From assembly GCF_024169515.1 (NCBI RefSeq), contig NZ_JAMKCQ010000001.1:2356001-2420000 (forward strand): 64,000 bases of DNA, read 5' to 3'. Of this stretch, positions 52,655 through 61,914 are shown one piece after another (the first letter of the stretch is position 1; every line of letters starts with the position of its first letter). A model generated the notes under the pieces. The model was not told the origin of the DNA. It made no database searches and saw only the letters and a list, made by a program, of their open reading frames with translations. This stretch comes from Erwinia aphidicola (GTDB taxonomy: Bacteria > Pseudomonadota > Gammaproteobacteria > Enterobacterales > Enterobacteriaceae). The translations under genes and the position numbers were made by a program.

Positions 52655-53833
52655 ATGAATAACAAAATTATCGATGACAATGAAATCAACGAATGGTTTG
52701 AGTCTGAAGAAGAAATTGATGAAAAACCTATTGATAATACTCAGTTGACAATTGAAGAGAAGTTTTCCCAGTCTCAGCTTAGGGTCATAAGAACTTCAAT
52801 GGATTTCACCTTGCATCATCTCAAACAATCTTTAGAGGATAAAGAGTACATAAATGCCTCCCCAAAATATCAACGCCGCCATCGTTGGGATATTAAGAAA
52901 AGATCTCAACTGATCGAGTCTTTTTTGATGAATATTCCCGTTCCTCCAGTTTTTCTTTACGAAAACAATTATAACCAATATGAAATTATGGATGGTCGCC
53001 AAAGGATTGATACCTTAAGGAGTTTTATGAATAATGAATTTCCATTAAGGGGGCTGGAATTTTGGAAAGAGCTTGAGGCTAAACGACACCATGACTTACC
53101 ACAAATTATTCAGCGAGGTCTTGCAAGAAGGACTATTAATGCAGTTGTGTTATTAGCGGAGACTATGAAAGATAGCAATGACGATATGGATATAAGGAAG
53201 ATACTTTTTAAAAGGTTGAATACTGGTGGTGTTCAATTAAATCCTCAAGAGTTAAGGAACGCTCTCTATCCTGGTGATTTTAATGAACTAGTGTCAAAGT
53301 TATCCCGTTATCCTACATTTACAGAAGCATGGGGGATTCCGGACTCCAATAGTGATGAAAACAATGAATTATCACAAAAGTTAATAAAAAACACTCTTTT
53401 TAAGAGCATGGCTGATTGTGAACTTGTACTTAGATACTTTGCTATTAAAAGAATTATTACAGAAAATGCCAAAGGATCACTAAGGAGTATCTTAGATAGA
53501 ACGGCTAAACAATATCAATTTTTAGATATTGCTGAAATAAAAAGACACGAAGAAGATTTCAAAAAAACAATAGATGGTCTATATGATATTTTTCAAGAGG
53601 AATTATTTATAATGCCTTCGACTGGAAAGTTAAGTAGGCCACTATATGATGCATTTATGGTTGCATATAGCAATTTAAACATTTCAGAAATCGGTGCTCC
53701 AGATGATATCAAAAGAGTAATTCACTCTGTTCAACCAGGAGCTAAAGAGTATGATATCCTGACTGGTAAAGGGAATACGACTGAGTCTATAAGAGAGCGA
53801 ATTGACCTCGCTACTGAAATTCTTAAGTCTTAA
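52655..53833 (+). CDS. DUF262 (ParB/Srx-fold) cargo protein
   Basis: 392 residues. The DUF262 domain keeps YQRRHRWDIKKRSQLIESFL and the DGQQR-type motif D113-G-R-Q-R117, linked to nucleotide use in GmrS-like proteins. The C-terminal part is helical. It lacks the DUF1524 HNH nuclease of GmrSD enzymes, so a partner must act as effector, probably the HEPN protein nine bases downstream. AT-rich against the GC-rich tail genes. AAAGGG lies seven bases before ATG 52655. Inserted between S and V, where P2 carries orf30. Confidence 0.82.
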   Translation: MNNKIIDDNEINEWFESEEEIDEKPIDNTQLTIEEKFSQSQLRVIRTSMDFTLHHLKQSLEDKEYINASPKYQRRHRWDIKKRSQLIESFLMNIPVPPVFLYENNYNQYEIMDGRQRIDTLRSFMNNEFPLRGLEFWKELEAKRHHDLPQIIQRGLARRTINAVVLLAETMKDSNDDMDIRKILFKRLNTGGVQLNPQELRNALYPGDFNELVSKLSRYPTFTEAWGIPDSNSDENNELSQKLIKNTLFKSMADCELVLRYFAIKRIITENAKGSLRSILDRTAKQYQFLDIAEIKRHEEDFKKTIDGLYDIFQEELFIMPSTGKLSRPLYDAFMVAYSNLNISEIGAPDDIKRVIHSVQPGAKEYDILTGKGNTTESIRERIDLATEILKS

Positions 53834-53842
53834 GGTGCCGCC

Positions 53843-54721
53843 ATGTACACTACATTAGAAGATTTTCATGGTGACATTGCAAAAGCGAAATCATTATTAC
53901 AAATGACTGTTCTCTTAAAGGATTTTTCTGGAGTGAGCTTTGTTGGTGAGAGTCTTTCTTCCGAACTGAGCCATGAAAAAAAAACAGGAAATTCAGATGG
54001 TGATCCTGTAAATAATGCTGATGCTGGGTTATTGAATAAGATTGATTCGCTGTATTCTTGTTCAAGAAACAACCATTCCAACTTAACTATTCTCAATGGC
54101 ACTCTTTTGCTTTTTATTTCAGGTAGATTCGAGTCGTTTGTTCGTGAAACATTTGAAGAACTATGTAAAAATATCGTTGACATGTCTGAGAGATATTGTT
54201 ATCTGCCAAAAGAAATGAGAGTGAATTTGATAAAATTCACATCGGAAGTCATCTCCAATCCCAGAAAATATGGACATGCTGATGGTGGGGTTAAGTCCTT
54301 TGTAAGAATTCTGTCAAAAAACTTAATTGATGATGAAGACTTGGCTGAGGTAAATCACCAATGTTTATCAGTGACCCATGAGAACATGCGGGCAGAGATT
54401 TTATCAGATTTATTTAAAAGAGTTGGGGTGAATGATATCTGGGAGAGAGTTTCTCAACAGTCTCAGATGCAAGTCCACTTCGGAACAGGCGAAGCCTCGG
54501 CTGCCAAATCGAAAGCAGAAAAACTGCTGAACGATATTATGACTACAAGGAATCACATCGCTCACCCATCGAGAAGTGTGACATGGCCTGATGCCGAGTT
54601 TATTAATGGCGCGCTGAATTTTTTAGAAACCTTAAGTAGTGTTCTGATTGATTCTCTTAATGCATCTGAGTTTGAGGTGAGATCTAAAATAGAATCATCA
54701 CGCAATAGAAACGGCAGTTGA
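53843..54721 (+). CDS. HEPN-fold putative RNase, partner of DUF262
   Basis: 292 residues. The C-terminal half contains R236-N-H-I-A-H241, the R-x4-H motif of HEPN RNases (RiboL-PSP/MAE_28990-like). It is followed by a typical membrane-free helical end. N-terminal helical domain with LTILNGTLLLFISGRFESFVRE, which is typical of this HEPN group. AT-rich; forms an operon with the DUF262 gene. Likely a toxin or defence effector that cuts RNA; not verified. Confidence 0.78.
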   Translation: MYTTLEDFHGDIAKAKSLLQMTVLLKDFSGVSFVGESLSSELSHEKKTGNSDGDPVNNADAGLLNKIDSLYSCSRNNHSNLTILNGTLLLFISGRFESFVRETFEELCKNIVDMSERYCYLPKEMRVNLIKFTSEVISNPRKYGHADGGVKSFVRILSKNLIDDEDLAEVNHQCLSVTHENMRAEILSDLFKRVGVNDIWERVSQQSQMQVHFGTGEASAAKSKAEKLLNDIMTTRNHIAHPSRSVTWPDAEFINGALNFLETLSSVLIDSLNASEFEVRSKIESSRNRNGS

Positions 54722-54858
54722 ATGTTATGACATGTTAAATTGGTTCTAAAATGATCGAACAGGAAATCACTCACCACCTCGCCCTGTGATCTTCTTGCCT
54801 GTCTGCCATCGGGCGGCACTTCGTTGCTGCCCGACCTTCCTGCAGTGAAACTTGCCGC

Positions 54859-55494
54859 ATGAACGCACAACTCAGCGACACCCTGCGCCTGCTGCGCAAC
54901 CTGATCCGTATCGGCACCGTGTCCGCCGTCAATCTCGACGGCGGCACCTGTCGCGTGGATACCGGAAACAACACCACTGACTGGCTGCACTGGCTGACCG
55001 CCCGCGCCGGAAGAACACGCTCCTGGAATGCCCCGTCGGTGGGCGAGCAGGTGCTGGTTTTATGCCTTGGCGGCGAACTGAATACAGGCTTTGTCATGCC
55101 CGCCGTTTTCTCTGATGACAACCCGGCCCCGTCTGCCTCGGCTGATGCGCTTCACTGGGCATTTCCCGATGGCGCGGTGATCGAGTACGAACCCGCCACC
55201 GGCGCGCTGACCGCTACCGGGATGAAAACCGCCACGGTTGAGGCGGCGGATTCAGTCACGGTGAAAACCACCAAGGTGCTGGTCAACGCCAGCGAAAAAA
55301 TCACCCTCGACAGCCCGCTGGTTGAATGCACCCAAAAGCTCAAAGCAGCCACGTTTGAGCTGACCGGCGGCGGCTCCATGAAAGGCAATATTACCCACAG
55401 CGGCGGCAGCCTCACATCTAATGGTGTTGTGTCACACAGCCACACACACGGCGGCATCGAGCGCGGCGGAAGCAGTACGGACGGGCCAAAATGA
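54859..55494 (+). CDS. V: Baseplate spike protein V
   Basis: 211 residues, with the SHSHTHGG iron-binding tip and OB-like N-domain. Fifteen residues longer than the tailocin V in the shaft (about 120-140). The 137 bases upstream carry no clear activator dyad, so transcription may come through the cargo. Confidence 0.94.
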   Translation: MNAQLSDTLRLLRNLIRIGTVSAVNLDGGTCRVDTGNNTTDWLHWLTARAGRTRSWNAPSVGEQVLVLCLGGELNTGFVMPAVFSDDNPAPSASADALHWAFPDGAVIEYEPATGALTATGMKTATVEAADSVTVKTTKVLVNASEKITLDSPLVECTQKLKAATFELTGGGSMKGNITHSGGSLTSNGVVSHSHTHGGIERGGSSTDGPK

Positions 55495-55841
55495 CAGCGG
55501 CTAAATACAGCGGTATGAACCGCGATACGGGCGTGCAGGTTGCTGATATCGAACACATCCGGCAGAGCGTGCGCGACATTCTTACCACGCCGGTGGGTTC
55601 CCGCGTCATGCGGCGCAGCTATGGCTCGCTGCTGTCGGCGCTGATTGACCAGCCCAACAACAACGCGCTGCGTCTGCAAATTATGTCGGCCAGCTACATG
55701 GCGATCCTGCAGTGGGAACCGCGGGTAAAGCTGACCGCTATTGACTACATCCCGGATTTCAACGGCGGGATGGTCGTGGAGATCACCGGTGAGCGCACCG
55801 ACGCGCTGCAAAACTTTTCCCTTACCGTTCCCGTGAGCTAA
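55491..55841 (+). CDS. W: Baseplate wedge protein W
   Basis: 116 residues, gp25-like (IRQSVRDILTTPVGSRVMRR). Overlaps V by four bases. Confidence 0.94.
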   Translation: MTAAKYSGMNRDTGVQVADIEHIRQSVRDILTTPVGSRVMRRSYGSLLSALIDQPNNNALRLQIMSASYMAILQWEPRVKLTAIDYIPDFNGGMVVEITGERTDALQNFSLTVPVS

Positions 55842-55845
55842 CCCT

Positions 55846-56754
55846 ATGGCAACTATTGACCTGAGCCAGCTGCCCGCGCCTGACGTGGTGGAAACGCTGG
55901 ATTATGAAACTCTTTTGGCCGAGCGCAAAGCCACGCTGATTTCGCTGTACCCGGCAGATCAGCAGGAGGCGGTCGCCCGCACCCTGTCCCTTGAATCGGA
56001 ACCCATCGTTAAGCTTCTGCAGGAGAACGCTTATCGCGAGGTCATTCTGCGCCAGCGTATTAATGAGGCGGCAGAGGCCAACATGGTCGCCTGGGCAAGC
56101 GGCGCGGACCTTGACCAGCTCGGTGCGAATAACGGCGTCGTGCGTCTGACGCTGACTGCAGCAGATGACAGCGCAATCCCGCCCGTCGCCGCCGTGATGG
56201 AAAGTGATGATGATTTCCGGCTGCGCGTAGCCTCGGCGTTTGAAGGGCTGAGTGTGGCCGGTCCGACCGGCGCGTATGAGTTCCATGCCAAAAGCGCCGA
56301 CGGACGCGTATCAGACGCCACGGCGATCAGCCCGTCGCCCGCCTGCGTCACCGTCACAGTGCTTTCCCGTGAGGGTGACGGCGTGGCCGCTGCTGGCCTG
56401 CTGTCCGTGGTGGATGCCGCGCTGAATGACGAGAACGTGCGCCCGGTAGCCGACCGCTTAACCGTTCAGTCAGCCGCGATTGTTAACTACAGCGTGGACG
56501 CCGTGCTGTACATCTATCCGGGGCCGGAAGCCGAGCCGGTGCGCGCCGCAGCCGAGGCAAAGCTCCGGGCGTTTGTCTCCGCGCAGCGCCGCCTCGGGCG
56601 CGATATCCGTCAGTCAGCGCTGTATGCCGCGCTTCACGTTGAGGGCGTGCAGCGGGTGCAGCTGAACGCACCGACGCAGGATGTGGTGCTGGATAAAACC
56701 CAGGCCGGCTACTGCACCGGCTACACCATCACCGTCGGGGGTTCCGATGAGTGA
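55846..56754 (+). CDS. J: Baseplate assembly protein J
   Basis: 302 residues, gp6-like. Close to 4699-5607 along its whole length. Overlaps I. Confidence 0.94.
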   Translation: MATIDLSQLPAPDVVETLDYETLLAERKATLISLYPADQQEAVARTLSLESEPIVKLLQENAYREVILRQRINEAAEANMVAWASGADLDQLGANNGVVRLTLTAADDSAIPPVAAVMESDDDFRLRVASAFEGLSVAGPTGAYEFHAKSADGRVSDATAISPSPACVTVTVLSREGDGVAAAGLLSVVDAALNDENVRPVADRLTVQSAAIVNYSVDAVLYIYPGPEAEPVRAAAEAKLRAFVSAQRRLGRDIRQSALYAALHVEGVQRVQLNAPTQDVVLDKTQAGYCTGYTITVGGSDE

Positions 56755-57274
56755 TCGCCTGTTGCCCACGGGTTCCTCCGTGCTGGAGGTGGCGGCGGCA
56801 GAAGCCTGCGCCGCGATTGAGAAAACCCCCGTACCGCTGCGCAAGCTGTGGAATCCGGCGACCTGTCCGGTTGAGCTGCTGCCCTATCTCGCCTGGGCGT
56901 GGTCGGTTGACCGCTGGGATGCAGGCTGGAGTGAGACGACCAAGCGCAGCGTGGTTGCGTCATCTGCGGCCCTGCACCGCCATAAGGGCACTCTCGGGGC
57001 AGTGCGTCGGGTAGTGGAGCCGCTGGGCTATCTGATTACCGTCACTGAATGGTGGCAGACCGGCGACGCGCCGGGCACGTTCAGGCTTGAGATAGGCGTG
57101 CTTGAATCGGGCATCGACGAAAAGATGTATCTCGAAATGGAGCGCATGATTGCTGATGCGAGGCCCGTCAGCCGTCACCTTATCGGCCTTACCATCACGC
57201 AGGATATTCAGGGCGTGATTTATATTGGCGCTGCGCAGTATGACGCAGAGACAACCACTATTTATCCGGGTTAA
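56747..57274 (+). CDS. I: Baseplate/tail protein I
   Basis: 175 residues, gpI family (LLPYLAWAWSVDRWD). ATG 56747 matches the tailocin start (MSDRLLP). Confidence 0.93.
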   Translation: MSDRLLPTGSSVLEVAAAEACAAIEKTPVPLRKLWNPATCPVELLPYLAWAWSVDRWDAGWSETTKRSVVASSAALHRHKGTLGAVRRVVEPLGYLITVTEWWQTGDAPGTFRLEIGVLESGIDEKMYLEMERMIADARPVSRHLIGLTITQDIQGVIYIGAAQYDAETTTIYPG

Positions 57275-57276
57275 TT

Positions 57277-59187
57277 ATGGCGCAGAAATATCAGTCAATC
57301 GTCACCCTGACCGGGCAGGCGCGTATCGCAGCTGCTGTTCAGGGGAGTAGCAAGGCAGACATCACCACTATGGTTGTGGGAGACGGCAACGGCGCACCAA
57401 CTACCCCCAGCGCTTCACAGACGCATCTCGTTAATGAGGTGTGGCGGGTCAAACTCAACTCGCTGAAGGTGGACGCCAAAAATAAGAACTGGCTGATCGC
57501 CGAGGCTATCGCTCCTGCCAGCGTCGGGGGCTTCTGGATGCGTGAGCTGGGTTTACTGGCATCTGACGGTTCACTGATGGCCGTGTGTAACATGGCGGAA
57601 ACCTATAAGCCGACCCTTGAGCAGGGATCGGGGCGTACCCAGACGCTGCGCATGGTGCTGAGCGTGACGGATACCAGCGCCGTAACACTGCTGATTGATG
57701 ACAGCATTTCGCTGGCGACAGAGGAGTATGTTAATGACCGGCTGGCAGAGCACGAGCTGTCGCGTAATCATCCTGACGCGACGCTGAGCGAGAGGGGCTT
57801 CGCCATCCTCAGCAGCATTATCAGCGAAGATGAAACCCGCGCCGCCACGCCAAAGGCAGTAAAGGCCGCTAACGATAATGCTAATGGCCGCGTGCCTGCC
57901 TCTCGCAAGGTAAACGGGCTGGCCCTGACGGCAGATATCAACCTCGGGGCGGCGAGTGTCGGGGCGTACACCAAAGCCGAGACGGATACACAGGTCGCTG
58001 TGGCAAAGGCTGCTGCGGATAACGCCAACGCCAACGCTAACGGGCGGGTTCCTGCCTCACGCAAGGTAAACGGGCTGGCCCTGACGGCAGATATCAACCT
58101 CGGGGCGGCGAGTGTCGGGGCGTATACCAAGGCTGAGACGGAAACGCGTGTTGCGACGGCGAAGACTGCTGCAGACAATGCCAATACCAATGCTAACGGG
58201 CGAGTACCATCGGCCCGTAAGGTAAATGGCAGGGAATTATCTGCTGATATTGAGATCACCGCTGGCGATGTGGGTGCCATTCCCGATGGCTCAATCTTTG
58301 GCGGGCCGAATGCGCCTGCGTGGGATGCTAAAAGCGGAATGTATAACCTGTCACTGGACGGTGCATCACAGATGATATTTCATCTGAATCAGGGAGTGGG
58401 CAGCTGTCCGGCAGCACAGATTAAGTTTGATTATAAAAATCGTGGCATCTGGTATCGAACTGCCCGCGATAAATTTGGATTTGAGGCTGACTGGTCTGGG
58501 TTTTATACAACGACTAATAAACCTTCTGCTGGTGATGTTGGGGCGTTGTCCTTAGCTGGCGGTACTATGGGTGGCAGTATCACGGGAGTTTATACAGAAA
58601 GTTCGGCTTGGGCGGATCAATACCGCACAAAAGCACCTTTTTTTGACGACTACGCATCAACAGCAGGAAGCGCTTATCGCCCCATTATTAAGCAACGAGC
58701 AACGACAACCGGGAATTCCTGGGCATTTTCGATGGGCACTCTACTTAGTGGCGGAGCGCTTAGCTGGCATCTGCATATTCGTGGTTCGTCTGGATTGGAT
58801 ATTAATCACCGATGGGCAACTGACGGAAATTACTATGCGGCGAATCAGCTAATTCCGGCTAGCTATACCAATTTTGATGCCCGCTACCAGCCAAAAAACA
58901 CCGCTTCAATTTCAACTGCTGGAGGGTGGCAGCAGGATAGTACGACCGGTCTGATAATTCAGATGGGAACCGTAAGCCGAACTGGCTACAGTACAGCCGT
59001 AAATTTTCCTAAAGCATTCCCTAATTTCTGCATGGGCGTCCTGCTTACACTTAGCGATGCCGGCACCGGTAGACTTGACGACTCATTAAGCAACATCAGA
59101 TCGTTAAGCCACAGTAAAACGGGTTTTACGTATGGTTCGAACGGCGACCCGGAGAAAAAGGCATTCTGGGTGGCATTTGGTAAATAG
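57277..59187 (+). CDS. H: Tail fibre protein H with internal repeats
   Basis: 636 residues. The N-terminal attachment domain (about 1-165) is shared with the tailocin H. Three 52-residue repeats (GRVPASRKVNGLALTADINL..., GAYTKAET) follow, the first two nearly identical at DNA level (156-base period, from 57905 and 58061). The C-terminal domain (GWQQDSTTGLIIQMG ... KAFWVAFGK) is gp53-like, different from the His-rich tailocin tip. Host range should therefore differ between the two particles. Confidence 0.9.
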   Translation: MAQKYQSIVTLTGQARIAAAVQGSSKADITTMVVGDGNGAPTTPSASQTHLVNEVWRVKLNSLKVDAKNKNWLIAEAIAPASVGGFWMRELGLLASDGSLMAVCNMAETYKPTLEQGSGRTQTLRMVLSVTDTSAVTLLIDDSISLATEEYVNDRLAEHELSRNHPDATLSERGFAILSSIISEDETRAATPKAVKAANDNANGRVPASRKVNGLALTADINLGAASVGAYTKAETDTQVAVAKAAADNANANANGRVPASRKVNGLALTADINLGAASVGAYTKAETETRVATAKTAADNANTNANGRVPSARKVNGRELSADIEITAGDVGAIPDGSIFGGPNAPAWDAKSGMYNLSLDGASQMIFHLNQGVGSCPAAQIKFDYKNRGIWYRTARDKFGFEADWSGFYTTTNKPSAGDVGALSLAGGTMGGSITGVYTESSAWADQYRTKAPFFDDYASTAGSAYRPIIKQRATTTGNSWAFSMGTLLSGGALSWHLHIRGSSGLDINHRWATDGNYYAANQLIPASYTNFDARYQPKNTASISTAGGWQQDSTTGLIIQMGTVSRTGYSTAVNFPKAFPNFCMGVLLTLSDAGTGRLDDSLSNIRSLSHSKTGFTYGSNGDPEKKAFWVAFGK

Positions 59188-59195
59188 GATACAAA

Positions 59196-59633
59196 ATGAA
59201 AGACAAATATTTCTGGAGTGCTAAAGAAAACGGCTTTTATCCTGAATCAATGAAAGAACTTTATGAAACCAGCCGTGATGGCTGGCCGGAGGACGCCGTT
59301 GAAATCAGCGCTGAAGACTACAATGCTCTGTTTGCCGGCCAGTCAGCGGGTAAAGTCATTACGCCTGGGGATAATGGACGTCCAGTGCTGACGGACCCGC
59401 CACCGCCTACAAATGAACAATTGGTAGCGCAGGCAAATTCCCGCATTAAATCGTTAATGGCCCAGGCAACTACGGCTATCGCGCCATTACAGGATGCTGA
59501 AGATCTCGGAATACAGACTGATGAAGAGGCCGCAATGTTAAAGGCCTGGAAAACTTACCGCGTCCTGCTCAGCCGAGTTAAACCTGAAGATGAAAAGATA
59601 AACTGGCCTGAAATGCCCCAAGTTCCACAATAG
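59196..59633 (+). CDS. G: Tail fibre assembly chaperone G
   Basis: 145 residues, caudoviral fibre assembly family (YFWSAKENGFYP; WPEDAVEIS). It helps H fold. The tailocin lacks it. Confidence 0.88.
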   Translation: MKDKYFWSAKENGFYPESMKELYETSRDGWPEDAVEISAEDYNALFAGQSAGKVITPGDNGRPVLTDPPPPTNEQLVAQANSRIKSLMAQATTAIAPLQDAEDLGIQTDEEAAMLKAWKTYRVLLSRVKPEDEKINWPEMPQVPQ

Positions 59634-59643
59634 CTGCCACAAT

Positions 59644-59665
59644 GCTTGCTGGTTGAAGAGCAAGC
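59644..59665. promoter_or_regulatory. Candidate late activator site before FI
   Basis: GCTTGCT-N8-AGCAAGC, the same as at 46535-46556. A start 55 bases on (about 59710) leaves a 23-base leader before FI, matching P2 geometry. Confidence 0.6.
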
Positions 59666-59732
59666 CGCAACAGCATGCATCCCCTCGCATGAGCTGACAA
59701 TCTGAGCGCACCCTTAATTTGGAGTGCTACAG

Positions 59733-60902
59733 ATGGCAGATTATCACCATGGTGTCCGTGTCGTCGAAATCAACGACGGCACGCGCACTATCTCCACCGT
59801 TTCCACCGCGATTGTCGGCATGGTTTGCACCGCAGAAGACGCCGACGCCGCGACCTTTCCCCTTAACACCCCGGTCCTGCTGACCAACGTACAGGGCGCA
59901 ATCGCTAAAGCCGGTAAAAAAGGCACCCTGGCGGCTTCGCTGCAGGCCATTGCCGACCAGTCAAAGCCCGTCACCGTAGTGGTGCGCGTGGCCGAGGGCG
60001 CGACGGAAGCCGAAACGATTTCAAACATCATCGGCACCACCGACGAAAACGGCCAGTACACCGGCATGAAAGCGCTGCTGAGCGCGCAGACGCAGCTCGA
60101 CGTTAAGCCGCGCATTCTCGGCGTGCCGGGCCTCGACTCGCTGGAGGTGGCGACGGCGCTTGCCAGCATCTGTCAGCAGCTGCGCGCGTTTGGCTACGTG
60201 TCCGCGCACGGCTGCAAAACCATTTCCGAGGCAATGCTCTATCGCGAGAACTTCAGCCAGCGCGAGCTGATGGTTATCTGGCCCGATTTTATCGCCTGGA
60301 ACACCACGGCCAACCAATCAGAAACCGCCTACGCCACCGCCCGCGCCCTCGGCCTGCGCGCCAAAATCGACAACGACACCGGCTGGCATAAAACCCTGTC
60401 AAACGTTGGCGTCAACGGCGTGACCGGGATTTCCGCGTCGGTGTTTTGGGATCTGCAGCAGGTCGGGACCGATGCGGACCTGCTGAATCAGGCATGTGTC
60501 ACCACGCTAATTCGCAAGGACGGTTTCCGCTTCTGGGGTAACCGCACCTGCAGCGACGATCCGCTGTTCGCGTTTGAGAACTACACGCGCACCGCGCAGG
60601 TGCTGGCCGATACCATGGCCGAGGCGCACATGTGGGCCAACGACAAGCCGCTGACGCCGGTGCTGGTGAAGGACATTATCTCCGGCATTAACGCGAAGTT
60701 TCGCGAGCTTGTCAGCGCCGGTTATCTGCTGGGCGCGACCGCCTGGTATGACGACACTGCGAACGATAAAGACACCCTGAAAGCGGGCAAGCTCTTTATT
60801 GATTACGACTATACCCCCGTGCCGCCGCTGGAAGATTTAACCCTGCGTCAGCGCATCACCGACAGCTATCTGGCGAACTTCGCCGCGTCCGTTAACAGCT
60901 AA
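59733..60902 (+). CDS. FI: Tail sheath protein FI
   Basis: 389 residues, contractile sheath ([19 protein letters not shown]). Very similar to 7639-8808. ATG 59733 matches the tailocin start. Confidence 0.95.
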   Translation: MADYHHGVRVVEINDGTRTISTVSTAIVGMVCTAEDADAATFPLNTPVLLTNVQGAIAKAGKKGTLAASLQAIADQSKPVTVVVRVAEGATEAETISNIIGTTDENGQYTGMKALLSAQTQLDVKPRILGVPGLDSLEVATALASICQQLRAFGYVSAHGCKTISEAMLYRENFSQRELMVIWPDFIAWNTTANQSETAYATARALGLRAKIDNDTGWHKTLSNVGVNGVTGISASVFWDLQQVGTDADLLNQACVTTLIRKDGFRFWGNRTCSDDPLFAFENYTRTAQVLADTMAEAHMWANDKPLTPVLVKDIISGINAKFRELVSAGYLLGATAWYDDTANDKDTLKAGKLFIDYDYTPVPPLEDLTLRQRITDSYLANFAASVNS

Positions 60903-60914
60903 GGAGCCGGATAA

Positions 60915-61424
60915 ATGGCACTACCTCGCAAACTGAAGGGGCTGAACCTCTTCAATGATTCCAACAGCTATCAGGGCGTCGTCACCGCCGTCACGCTGCC
61001 TAAGCTGTCGCGCAAGCTGGACACCTATCGCGGTGGAGGCATGAACGGTGCGGGCTTTATCGATAACGGCCTGGACGATGACGCGCTCGACATGGAATGG
61101 ACCATCGGCGGCGTCGACGATCTGGTGCTGTCACAGTGGGGCGGCAGTGCCGTACCGCTGCGCTTTACCGGCTCCTACCAGCGCGACGACACCGAGGAGG
61201 AAATTGCGGTCGAGATCGAGGTGCGCGGTCGTCATCAGGCGTTTGACTTTGGCGAAGCCAAGCAGGGCGAAGACACCGAAACCAAAATCACCACCAAAAA
61301 CACCTATTTTAAACTCACCTGGAACGGTAAAGAGCTGATCGAGATCGACACCGTGAACATGGTTGAAAAGGTGAACGGCGTTGACCGCCTTGAGCAGCGC
61401 CGCAAAAACCTCGGCCTGATGTAA
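60915..61424 (+). CDS. FII: Tail tube protein FII
   Basis: 169 residues, tube family (LPRKLKGLNLFNDSNSYQGV). Very similar to 8821-9330. Followed by ordinary spacer without REP units. Confidence 0.95.
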   Translation: MALPRKLKGLNLFNDSNSYQGVVTAVTLPKLSRKLDTYRGGGMNGAGFIDNGLDDDALDMEWTIGGVDDLVLSQWGGSAVPLRFTGSYQRDDTEEEIAVEIEVRGRHQAFDFGEAKQGEDTETKITTKNTYFKLTWNGKELIEIDTVNMVEKVNGVDRLEQRRKNLGLM

Positions 61425-61480
61425 TCCTGACGCCAGCGCCCGGCGCTGGCCCTTACCCCTTCTGAGCAGAGATAAATTAA

Positions 61481-61759
61481 ATGGAACAGAAAGAAAACGT
61501 TGTTGTACTGGCCTCACCCGTTAAGCGCGGTGAAACCGAAATCAGCCAGGTGGAACTGATCAAGCCTAACGCCGGTGCGCTGCGCGGCGTGCGCCTGTCG
61601 GACCTTGCCGGGTCGGACGTTGACGCGCTGCTGATGGTGCTGCCGCGCATTTCGCAGCCCGCGCTGACTAAGGCTGAGTGCCTGAATCTGGCGCCGGAAG
61701 ACCTGATCTCGATGGCCGGGGCGGTGATCGGTTTTTTGTCGCCGAAATCGGACGAGTAG
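61481..61759 (+). CDS. E: Tail protein E
   Basis: 92 residues, gpE family. Slippery T-TTT-TTG at 61732-61738 in frame. Confidence 0.9.
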   Translation: MEQKENVVVLASPVKRGETEISQVELIKPNAGALRGVRLSDLAGSDVDALLMVLPRISQPALTKAECLNLAPEDLISMAGAVIGFLSPKSDE

Positions 61760-61914
61760 ACTGGCCCGCAAAGCTGACCGTCAATGACCTGATGGCCGAC
61801 ATTGCCACCATTTTTCACTGGCCCCCCTCTGAAATGTACGTCATGCCGCTGGCCGAGTTGCTCGGCTGGCGGCATCAGGCCATGATCCGCAGCGGAGTAA
61901 ACCCCGATGAGTAA
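61481..61914 (+). CDS. E': E-E' fusion by programmed -1 frameshift
   Basis: A -1 slip at 61732-61738 extends E to 61914, about 144 residues, ending RSGVNPDE. Overlaps T by eight bases. Tape-measure chaperone as in P2. Confidence 0.86.

Noticed and set aside
52655..54721. GmrSD-type modification-dependent restriction enzyme
   Set aside because: The DUF262 protein has no DUF1524 HNH part and the partner carries a HEPN motif instead.
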